Part shown: positions 33,159-41,904 of the stretch, in pieces
Layout of the letters: every line of letters starts with the position of its first letter
Numbering within the stretch: position 1 is the stretch's first letter
NCBI GenBank assembly: GCA_018398765.1
Contig: JAHBMJ010000724.1
Coordinates: forward strand, 1-41,904
Direction of reading: 5' to 3'
Origin: Chromera velia
Taxonomy: Eukaryota; Sar; Chromeraceae
Length of the DNA: 41,904 nt
Program-made: the position numbers and the translations under genes
The notes under the pieces: model-generated
What the model saw: the letters and a program-made list of their open reading frames with translations, nothing else
Told to the model about the DNA's origin: nothing
The model's database searches: none

Positions 33159-35942
33159 TATATGTTGAGAGAGAGAGAGAGAGTAACAGGGGTAAAGGTG
33201 AAGAGCCAGAAGAAAACTCAGTTGCTCAAGCATTCCTTTGTTGAGGAAGTCATACAAATTTTCAGGCAACACCTTCCCGACTTTGAAGCAAAGCGGCCTG
33301 CTTGTCTTCCCACCTCCGACGCGACACAAAAAAGAACCGAGCACAGGCTCTACACACACACGCACCACACCATCTGAGTGCCTGTGCCTCCCCTTGCCTT
33401 CATCCCCTCAGGTGACCAACCTCTTTGTTCTCGTTCTTCTTGTAATCTGTCAAAGAGAACAAAGACAGCCGAAGGGGAGACGGTCAGAGAGATGAAACGC
33501 TTGTCGAAAATTGCGTTTGTCAGTTTTGCTCTTTCTCTTTCTGTCTGTCTGCCCTGCGTGCCTGCTTCCCTACCTCACATATGGAACTCTTTGTACTGCT
33601 CTCGCGTGCGGGGCAGGTCGCAGAAAAGAGAAACAAGTCAGAGAGAGACTCGCCTGGTGCCCTTGAGGTGCTGGGTTTGGTTCACTTGCACAAAGAAAGA
33701 AGTCAAGCAAGCAAGGAAGGAAGGAAGAGCACTGAAGGTCAATGCTCTAGCTCTCGGACACACACCCCAATGCTCTCTCTCTCCATGGACTGGCTGGCGC
33801 ACGCACCTTCGAAGAACCTCTTGATTTCTCGCAGTCGGTGTTGAGGGACCTGATCGATCGAGTCGATGTCTCTGAATTCTGTAATTAAGGAAACAAACAG
33901 ACAAACAAAGAGGGTGGTAAAAAGATGAGACAGGACAGGCAGGTGCTCTCCCTCCATCCTCCATTCACACACAGCCCACCGAGGAATCGATATTTCAAGC
34001 TCCCTGAGAGGACAGACAAATGTTCATGTCCAAATGAATCGGTAGAACGCAGCAACCAACGCCTTCCCCCACATTCTTCCTGTCCGCCTGTGTGTCTGTC
34101 TGTCTGTCTGTGAAGAAGAAACGTGTAGTCTGTCTGTCTGTCTGGATGGATGGATGGATGGATGGATGGAAACTGACCAGGATCGTCAAGGTGTACACAG
34201 ATGATTTTGTCGTCGCGTTCCCCCTGGTCTGCCAGAAGTGGGAAGGAAGGAAGGAAGGAAGCAAGGAAGGAAGGAAGGAAGCAAGGAAGGAAGGAAGGGA
34301 AGGAAGGAAGGAAGGAAGGAAGGAAGGAAGGAAGAAGGGAAAAGTGAGAAGGAAAGAAAAGAAGGAAAACAGGGACGTGAGGCCGATCGAACGGCCTCCT
34401 TCCTTTCAAAATCTATGCCTGCCTCTGTGCGTGCCTTTCGTGCATTTTCTTCCGTGTGCGTGCGTGCGATCATGGCACACAGGGAGGTAAGGAGTCGAAA
34501 GAAGAGAAAGGCGATGAACCAAGAGGAAATGCACGGGACGGGACAAGATGAGAGGAGAGGAGAAGACAAGATGGTTTGGGGTGGAAAGGGAAAGAAATCA
34601 AAAGAGGGACCCTCATACGAAGGAGAGGACAGAGAGGAGTAAGAAGGGAAAAGTAGGAGGTTAGTGGCCGTCTTTACCCTATCTCTCTCTACTGATTTAT
34701 CCGGCGAAAGAGATTTGGGGGACAGTGGGGGGAGGTAATCAGACAGAAAGAACACTTCGCCGTCTACGAAAGGCGGGCCGAAGGGGGACCTCACTCACTC
34801 ACTCACCGAGCATGTCCATATAGCCTGCAAAAATCAGCAGACAACACAGCACCATTCGCTCAAAATTGAAAGAAAGAAGGCAAGAAACGCGCCCATGCGC
34901 CCATACACAGAAAGGTGAACATGGGCAAACTAGTACAAACTCGACCCCGCACATTCACTCACAGACAAATACACGCACATTTAGACAAACTCAAACGGAC
35001 TCCAGAGAGGAGAGGAAGTAGATGTGTGAGTGTTCAGCCAGCAGACCATTCCATACCATACTGTCAAAGGGTCTGAAAGACGGTATGCAGCCCCACTCTG
35101 TGAAGGGAGTTGACTTTGCTGATTCTCGTCGCTCTGCAACTGTCCTTTAAGCCTGACAGTAGCACATCACTCGGAAGAGAGAGAGAGAGACCAGGAAAGA
35201 CGGACCGATCGGCTTCACCCTCAGAATTGAGAGCGGCACCACAGGCTCTTGCATCAGCACCAGAACGTCCTGCAGCCATGCAGATCAGATGACAGAGAGG
35301 CAGACTGACTGACTCACTGAGCCAAGGAGACGGGGAGGGAGACAGCGCACGAATGAAGCACACGGAGCAGCTACACAGACTCAAGCTGTCAAAGATAAGC
35401 ATTGCAAACCAGGGCGGGAATCTTGAAGGCAAAAAGACGAACAGGAGCCACGAAAAGCAAAGCAATATCTCGATCTCTTCAAGGAGACAGGACTGTGCGA
35501 ACTGACCAGAGGATCATGGTCTTCACCAAGTGTGCGCGGTATGAAACCGTAATTTGCAGGGTAGATCACACTCGAGTAAAGAATGCGATCCACTTTCAGC
35601 AACCCGGAATCTGCACGCACAGTCTCAGGCAGAACTCATCAAGACATCTGTTGCCGATGCCTGCAGGAATGTGTTGCCGAAGCTCTGAAGAACACACGCA
35701 CCTTTATCCAGCTCATACTTGACCTTGCAGCCTTTGGGGATCTCAATGACGCACATGAACTCATCGGGAGCCTTCTCTCCGATGTCAACATCGTGCCAGG
35801 GATGCGTTGTCGTGGACATGGTCGCTAGGGACGCAGCTGCAAGGGTTTCAGTAAACCGAGCTACTGAATTTCGTGAAGTTGGCCGGAGTGCAGCTGTCAC
35901 CAGAAAGAGGCCTGCACAGAGGAACACAAATGGCCTTAGCAT
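32178..35942 (-). CDS. PPA: Soluble inorganic pyrophosphatase, plant/bacterial family I
   Basis: Nine minus-strand exons: 35942-35702, 35610-35507, 35269-35206, 34824-34807 (18 nt), 34228-34178, 33878-33807, 33446-33421 (26 nt), 32716-32652 and 32226-32178. Total 690 nt, 229 residues; every junction keeps frame. It hydrolyses pyrophosphate to phosphate, pulling biosynthetic reactions forward. Family signatures in order: [52 protein letters not shown] (catalytic Asp cluster), [49 protein letters not shown]. In the signature D-x-D-P-L-D the x is His, a variation. The leader (start 35942) is hydrophobic, [15 protein letters not shown], followed by a Ser/Arg/Thr-rich stretch, like a signal-plus-transit plastid leader. 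The internal ATG of [11 protein letters not shown] could give a cytosolic form. An upstream in-frame ATG lies at 36059. Confidence 0.95.
32749..33166. repeat. Cluster of CAGA tracts alternating with an ACTATATG...CTTC unit
   Basis: Five copies of a roughly 40-bp unit that begins GACTATATGTTTCTTCTTC and continues with CCCTCCTTTTCTTCATGA are separated by (CAGA)n tracts, one with (CA)n. Copies start at about 32749, 32803, 32913, 32980 and 33069. A shortened one starts at 33049 (GACTATATCGTCTTTTC) and a truncated one at about 33157. They lie within the intron between pyrophosphatase exons 33446-33421 and 32716-32652. Confidence 0.85.
34098..34335. repeat. CTGT, GGAT and GGAA tandem tracts
   Basis: A reversed member of the CAGA/TATATG family (GAAGAAGAAACGTGTAGTCTG between CTGT tracts, 34098-34142) and a GGAT tract (34145-34170) lie in the intron between pyrophosphatase exons 34228-34178 and 33878-33807. 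A long GGAA tract (about 34240-34335) lies just upstream of the first of these exons. Confidence 0.85.
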
Positions 35943-36540
35943 TGATGCCCTGCCTTCATGGCGATCAAGGTTGCGATGTGAGGTTGAAAGCCCATCTCCG
36001 GAGGTACAACAATGGGTCTGAAAGAAGCGAGTAAGTCGTGCATGCACCGAGCAAATCATAAACAAATCTCACACGCGATCTCACACGCTGCATGTCTCGA
36101 ATCTTGTACGCAATTGTACGCACATGAAGTCGATCGCGCGGGCGGCGCGCGGCCCTAGCCTGGCCCTATATAGCCGCGCATGCATGCTGCGCGGGCGGTG
36201 GCGCGGGCCGCGCCATGCAAGCGCCTGATAAGCGCCTGGCTGACCATGACTGACCATCTTTCATCATTGAGAGTCAGAGTCTCAGCTAGCTAGTCACTCG
36301 GTGTGTGGGACACAGACTTCCCCTTGAACCGTTGACATCACTGCCAGGCTTTTTTGCAAGGATTCAGAAATGATTAGAAAAGTATGGACATGCCAAAGTC
36401 GTGTCAAATCCATGAAAGCCACAGTCTGATTTGACGCCATTTTTGGACCCGGCCCAAAAGGAGACGGGTGAGTGGTGACGTGACGTACTAGGTCTGGATG
36501 CGTAGATTTTCTTGAAGCTGCAGTCGTCTGCCTTTGACAG
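35943..36540. promoter_or_regulatory. Divergent intergenic region (pyrophosphatase and uL15m genes)
   Basis: About 600 bp lies between the two start codons. It contains a strongly GC-rich block at about 36125-36235 with many CpG (GCGCGGGCGGCGCGCGG, GCGCGGGCCGCGCC) around CCTATATAGCC, which could be a TATA-like site. CGCCTGATAAGCGCCTGGC is a short internal repeat. The position and CpG density suggest a shared promoter for two housekeeping genes, by inference. Confidence 0.4.
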
Positions 36541-38212
36541 ATGGAGCGTCTGAGAGGCACCGCTTTATTTCTCGGAAGGCGCCTCCCGTCTCCGCTTTGT
36601 CCGACAGAAGGGCATGCAGTTGGAGGATCCTGGTGGCATATCTGGAGACGGCATTTCCATACGGACCAACAGTGGAGTGACGGCACACAGGGAGCGTTCA
36701 AGCCCCACCCTTTCACTCTGAGGTTTGCAGTACCCAGGAGACGGCCCTTCTTTCCGATTACGGAAAATAACCTCAGAGATCCGGTCAGACTGCTACTGCC
36801 GTCTCTTCCCCTTGACACCCTTACACATTGTGCGTGGACGTCGGTTCGAATTGTATTGCATGGGTTCCGGACGCTGATGCTTTGTATTTTGTATTCATGA
36901 AATCAGTTTGTCTGTACTGTTTCTTTTACCCTCAATGTTCCGCTTGCCAATCCAGCGCTCTCCAGCCCGTCTACACGCATTACCATCTTACGGTTCGTGG
37001 ATTTTCTACGCTTAATCGTCTCCCTGCCTGTCTTTGTTGGTCCCTCCCTCCTTCCATCCTTCTGCTGCATTGCAGTACAAGTTGAAGAGAAAGAAGCAGG
37101 TACCGCGAGGGCGAAAGTCTGGAGGGAAGGGCCAGAGGGCCAAGTGGAGAAGTCGGGCCTGTCTGATCTCCAGGAAACCCTATCACTCCAAACAGGGACC
37201 CCCCCCGCTCTATCAAAGAATCCCAAAGTGGAGGGCTGCACACCTTGCAAGGTGGGTCAGATGGTGGAAGGCAGATGAATGCGAGGGGGGCAAAGAGCAG
37301 AGAAACGGAAGGAGCAGCTGCCCCCCACATGTTGTCGAACATCTTCTGGATATCTCTCTCGCTTGCCTCTTCTTTTTTGTTTTCTGCACGGTCTCGTGAA
37401 ACCGTTGTCCTTATCAGCGGTGGCTATTGCTTTCTGCCTCAGAACCTTGGGTCTCGGCCCCTTCTCTTCTCATCCCCCCACCCGTCTACCTTCCCTCCCA
37501 GGCAGCGCAAGGGACTGCAGCCTCTTTCTTTGAGGAAACTGCGGTACTTCATCGAAGGGGGGAGGCTGGATGCAAGGTGAGTCCGCAGGCGGCTGATAGG
37601 AAGAATCTCGTCTGTGTCCCTTCTCTTGCCTCGCTTCCCACACTGTCCCTCTGCTTTTCTTTCCCCCTTTCTTTCCTTTCCTTTCCTTTCCGTTCTTGGC
37701 CTATTTGTCAAAGAAAGATGGGGAGACGCTCTCAACAAAACAGAAAGACAAGTGAGAAGTGAGGCTTTACTTGTCTCATGGTGAGAACCGAAATTATAAG
37801 AGGCAAAAAACACAGCACTTGAAGCTCCGGTCGCTTGCCTGCTTCCCACCATCGTGTGAGATTTCACGTGTCGGGTTCGGCTTTTCACTTCGTCGACCTC
37901 TGTCTGTTGGCCATTGCCTGTTTGCCTGTGGGCCTCTGATGACTTTGTTCTTTCCTCCCACGCCCCGTGCTCCTTTTTGAAGGTTCCCTATCACACAGAG
38001 GCACCTGCACGACTCCAGGTGCGCCCGTGTGAAGACGGGAGTGAGGCTCTTCAACCCGGTCAGTCCCCTCACGCACCCACATGACCATTGAAGGGGACAA
38101 TCACCCTCCGTGCCCCCCAGAGACTCTCTCTCTCTCACACACACACACGCCACACACACATACACACACACACATACACACATACACACAGACACACAGA
38201 CACACAGACACA

Positions 38213-38259
<47 letters not shown>

Positions 38260-39490
38260 ACAGACACAGATAGATAGATAGATAGATAGACAGATAGAGA
38301 GAGAGGGAGGGAGGGAGAGACGGACGAAGAGGGAGAGGGAGAGCAGACGCTTTGCTCACATCTCCTGAGGGAGCTCTGTAAAAGCTTGTCTCTACAGAGG
38401 ACAATGTGATCTACGAACACGCCTCATTCCTTGACTGTCCACAAAAGCCCGTCTGAGCAACTGTCCATACAGACTGTAGTACAAACTGTGGAAGACTCTT
38501 TCTCCCCTCTCCGCTATTGGTTCTGAGTCCTTCACTTACTCAGTTCAGCTTCGGTTTCTGAAAAGAGTCCAGAGTCAGAACCGCAACCTGCTTCCAGAGA
38601 GACGGATTGGGGGGCAGGCAGGCAGGCACGCCGACAGCCAGACACACAGACAGATATACGCGCGCTGACCATGGAATTGCAACGCTGTTTGAGAATGAAT
38701 CATTCGAAAAAGTGTCCCTCACCCAGCAAGATATCCCACTGACCGACAACGGATTTCAATCTTCGAGGTCAACCTTTGTTGAAAAACACCTTCTCAAGAT
38801 ATCCCAAGCAAAGCCCTCCCACTGACTTTCAACCTTCTTTTCGTTTCAACCTTGCAGAATGACTACCCATTCCCCTACAAAATTGACATCGAGGTCGCAG
38901 GGGCAGACCAGTCGGCCATCGATCAAATCCGCAGAGTGGGAGGTGCGTCGGTGCGCTTGTGGGCATTAGCCTGTGAGAGTGTGTGTGCGTGTGTGCATGT
39001 TTTTTCACGCATGTACTTTGTGCAAGTGCCGGTGTGTTTATGCCTGTTCATGTGCATGCGTTTGTGTTGATTGGTTGCGTGTGTACGTGAGGCCTGCCTG
39101 CCCTCATTGAAATCCCCCCGTAGTCTCTCTGTGTCTGTGCATGCTCCCGCCGTCTTCAGTTGCTCTCGCCCTCTGTCGCTTTCTTTGTCCTTGTGTATCC
39201 CGAACATTCAGCTGGCATCCTCACTGCCGTCTTGCGGCGTCTCACTGGTGATCGTCTGTGAATGTCATCTCCCTCTCCCTTTCCTGTGTAGGCTCCGTGA
39301 CGATCGTGTACCTGGACCGTGTCGGCTTGAAGGCACACCTGCGGCCTTACAAGTTTGAAGTTCTTCCGAGAACGGTGAGTGAGGGAGAGGGTGAGGGTGC
39401 GGGAGGGGGAGGGGGGGGACAGAGGAAGCAGATTATGCAAAGAAAGAAAGAGACAGGCAGGCAGACAGACAGACAATATCGTCTTTTCTT

Positions 39491-39529
<39 letters not shown>

Positions 39530-39612
39530 CAGCAAAACCGACAGGGAAGCACAGAAGTCGAACAAAGGGCCCCGGGAACAGTCACGCTCTCTCTCTCTCT
39601 CTCTCTCTCTCT

Positions 39613-39645
<33 letters not shown>

Positions 39646-40905
39646 ACAAAGCACTGAGGGAAAGACAGACTGATAGAAGGAAGGACACAGGGAGTCACCT
39701 GTTCATTCACAGGACCACCAGTTGCTCGACCTTCTTGCCCCAGAGTTCGGATGCAAGCAATGAAAGACGATAGGCAATCAACCTGCCTGCGTACGCAAAG
39801 AAGGTAGCGCGACAGAAACAGAAACAGGGACAAAAAAGAGTGCATCTGTCTCCACACGCTCCTCCACTGATGCATACCCCCCCTTTATATCCATTCAACC
39901 TCAATCGGCTCTCTCCTCTCTTCCCCCCCCCCCCTCTGTGGTCACCTTGGTGTAATAAATGGATGGATGGATAGATGGATGGATGAATGCATGCATGCAG
40001 GCCCGACCGAATCTGGAGATGGTTCATTTCCTGGAGAAGATGCGGGCGCGTGGGTGTTTTGTGCGGTACGTGAAGCCCCAGTGGTTGTTGGACGAGGAGG
40101 CCCGACTGAGAACCACGTTCGCGGAATTTGATGCGGAGGAGCACGCAGGGACACAGGGGGAGGAAGAGAAGGGTCAGGAAATGGATAGGAAAGAATTGTG
40201 AAACATGGTTTGGATGTTTTGTCGTCATCTTGCACTGCTGTCCTTCTCTCTTATGCGTCATTCGTTGCAAGTTCTCTTCGGCCTCTGCTTGTCGGCCCAA
40301 ATCGTTTGAATTTGAGTTTCTAAATCCATTCGATCCTATTTCCTGTCCTCGAATCAAACTGAATGTGAGACTAGCCTGCAGGGAACTACATGGATTGATA
40401 GATACAACATTGCACCCAACGTACAGAAGATGTCCCCGATCCCTCCCCTCCCTTGACCCAACCCCTCCCTGCAGCTCTCTCTGCGATGTACGACTCCGAC
40501 GGGAGGCCCCGGAGGTCCGACCTGCCTCTGCAGTATCAGAGGTTCCACAGAGCGCAGATGCTGGCAGACTCGGCCAGGGTGGGGGGGGGAGATGCGGCAG
40601 CGCCGGGTCCTCTTTCGGATGAGGATCTTTTTGCCCAGCGACTGGCTGAGTGGAGAGTGAGGAAGGCAAAGAGACGAGATACGCTGGTGATGCGAGACTT
40701 TGGGTATGCGAAGGTGAAGAGGGAGGACTTGCGACCCGATGGGTGGGACACCTTCCTCGACCAGAGGAAGGAGCGGGAGTATATGTTCCATAGAAGAAAA
40801 ACGAAAAACAGATTCTCAAGACGCGTTGTCGGAAATCCGAGGGAAGATGAGAGAGGGGAACCGTTGCACCCAAGGGAGAGGCTGGTGGAGGTTGTTCGAG
40901 ACTGA
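36541..40905 (+). CDS. MRPL15: Mitochondrial large-subunit ribosomal protein uL15m (L15)
   Basis: Eight exons: 36541-36843 (end tentative), 37076-37251, 37502-37576, 37983-38058, 38858-38942, 39292-39374, 40001-40172 and 40475-40905; 1401 nt, 466 residues. uL15 helps assemble the large subunit near the peptidyl-transferase base. The first exon gives an Arg-rich, acid-poor start (MERLRGTALFLGRRLPSPL), as in mitochondrial presequences, then ENNLRDP, like the uL15 NLRDN motif. Exon 2 has the basic loop PRGRKSGGKGQRAKWRSR and PPPLYQRIPK, the GGQTPxYxRxPK site. Exon 3 gives QPLSLRKLRYFIEGGRLDA, the best match to L15m. Exons 5-6 give the KIDIEVAGADQSAIDQIRR / GSVTIVYLD fold. The last exon adds about 143 residues rich in Arg and acids (LSAMYDSDGRP onward), an extension compared with bacterial L15. 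The exon 1 donor (GTTCGA) is weak; one more exon could be missing. Confidence 0.88.
38130..38310. repeat. (CA)n, (GATA)n and (GA)n microsatellite
   Basis: About 120 bp of CA-type repeats is followed by GATA and GAGG repeats, all within the 799-nt uL15m intron after exon 37983-38058. The HTHT and VCVC open frames are artefacts. Confidence 0.9.
39458..39640. repeat. CAGA, CT and CA tracts in a uL15m intron
   Basis: (CAGA)n surrounds a short CAATATCGTCTTTTCTTGA unit, a member of the dispersed CAGA/TATATG family. It is followed at about 39584-39612 by (CT)n and then (CA)n. All lie in the intron between exons 39292-39374 and 40001-40172. Confidence 0.85.
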
Positions 40906-41904
40906 AAGTGTTATCAATTTCGTAAGGCACGCAATGACGCAGTCTGTTCGAATCACTGGGGGGGCACTTAATTGTACACTGAAGATTCTTCTAGAGTCCA
41001 GAGAGCCAGCTAGAGAGTCTACAGGAGACTAGACAGGAGAGTGGCTGCGAATAGTTCCACACTAGGTTCCACAACTCTACTTACAATGCAGCTAGCCACA
41101 TGTGGTATTGTCAGTAGCAAATATGCAGCAACTACCACCTTTTTCAGAAATAAAATAACTAACACAATAAAAAAACTTAGCTTCCAGTGTTTTTTAGAGT
41201 GTTTTTGAATAATTCTGAACATCACAGTTGTTTTATACATATTGGTACTACGTATTCATTTTTTTAAAGCGCATTGAAGTACATTGGACCTAACACTACC
41301 CGGGCCTACGTATGTGTATAGTTCAAGAATCAGTTCAAGTTAGGATTTTAATTTATACATGATTTTATACTAGGATCAAAAATGAAAAAAGGATTGTAAC
41401 AGATTTTATATAGAATTTCAGCTGGGATTTTATCGGATTTCATAGGATTTTAAGCCTAGCTAAGAAATTAAGTAATAAGTGATAAGTGATTTATTGGTGC
41501 TTTCGAGCACTATCGCCGCTTTGTTTATCAAACTTTTTTAATTATTTTTTAGTGTGGATCTTCATACTTTTTGTTAAATTTTAGAATTATAAAGTTTTGA
41601 CATCCCTGCCAATATAGTAACTGTTATGAACCACCCTGGTTCATACCTAACGTCTGGCTTATGTATGCTTGTGTGCGTCGCGGGTCAGCCTCGTACCTTG
41701 CGGTGCAACCAGTGCGCCGCCCCTGCAGTGCCTGTCAGTCGGCCCCGGATGGCATGCATGCGGGCCTATCGCATTCATTGGCATGCAGCGACTGATCGAT
41801 TGATGTTTATCCTCACACCCAAAGAATGTGATCGTTATCTTTGTCTGGTGATTGTGCTTGGTACTGGACTGATATTCCTCCTGACTGATGGAGTCCAACG
41901 TACG
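40906..41904. other. AT-rich spacer, no gene seen
   Basis: Downstream of the uL15m stop codon the sequence becomes AT-rich from about 41100, with repeated ATTTTAT/GGATTTTA pieces near 41340-41460. The last 260 bases return to balanced composition. A minus-strand open frame of 79 codons (41659-41898) has no recognisable similarity, and I do not call it a gene. Confidence 0.55.

Noticed and set aside
33210-33300. Minus-strand open stretch with [15 protein letters not shown]
   Set aside because: Protein-like at first sight, but no donor/acceptor pair keeps frame and the pyrophosphatase family has no residues to place there.
33583-33602. Candidate pyrophosphatase exon encoding QYKEFH
   Set aside because: It resembles the DYKK segment but leaves phase 2, which does not join the next exon; the exon 33421-33446 encodes DYKKNENKE with matching phases on both sides.
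36294-36818. 174-codon minus-strand open frame
   Set aside because: Antisense to the proposed first exon of uL15m, without family similarity or splice context.
40173-40201. Reading uL15m to the TGA at 40201
   Set aside because: Possible, but a GTCAGG donor at 40173 joins in frame to a long open exon at 40475-40905; kept as an alternative in the findings.
41659-41898. 79-codon minus-strand open frame at the window end
   Set aside because: No recognised motif, no splice or start context, and too short to support.

Overview
The window looks like nuclear DNA of a gene-sparse, intron-rich eukaryote. A chromerid-type alga (a photosynthetic relative of the apicomplexans) fits best, but the sequence alone does not prove it. 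The evidence is as follows. All genes are split by GT-AG introns whose acceptors mostly end in TGCAG. One gene encodes a plant-type inorganic pyrophosphatase with a possible two-part (signal plus transit) leader. Another encodes an animal-like extracellular lectin mosaic, a kind of protein known from alveolates. Introns and spacers are packed with microsatellites.

Layout, left to right. (1) 1-2433: repeats, with a tRNA-like/SINE-like piece and a 33-bp minisatellite. (2) 2434-4198 (+): RBM22/Ecm2-type splicing factor, 3 exons. (3) 4199-6556: AT-rich spacer. (4) 6557-8802 (-): secreted S41-family peptidase, 2 exons, divergent from (5) 9247-18321 (+): a 17-exon gene for a protein with five C-type lectin domains, two SUEL/rhamnose-binding lectin domains, a threonine-rich stalk and two EGF-like modules. 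(6) 18322-21636: AT-rich spacer with a 1147-bp terminal-inverted-repeat transposon flanked by 8-bp target duplications. (7) 21637-29829 (-): one very long gene, or two genes, of predicted helical-repeat type, spanning a 10-bp minisatellite that contains a 50-N assembly gap. (8) 30205-30360 (+): a U1 snRNA gene. (9) 32178-35942 (-): inorganic pyrophosphatase, 9 exons including 18- and 26-nt micro-exons, divergent from (10) 36541-40905 (+): mitochondrial ribosomal protein uL15m with a long C-terminal extension. (11) 40906-41904: AT-rich spacer.

Exons were joined by hand by requiring reading-frame continuity and family similarity. Of 34 junctions joined this way, all have G at donor +5, but 14 have C at +3 (for example GTCAGT), which is unusual. 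The same window holds the U1 snRNA that should pair with those sites. Two gene pairs (peptidase/lectin and pyrophosphatase/uL15m) are divergent and may share promoters. There is no operon-like organisation. RBM22 and U1 both act in splicing, uL15m in mitochondrial translation, and the lectin and peptidase are probably extracellular.
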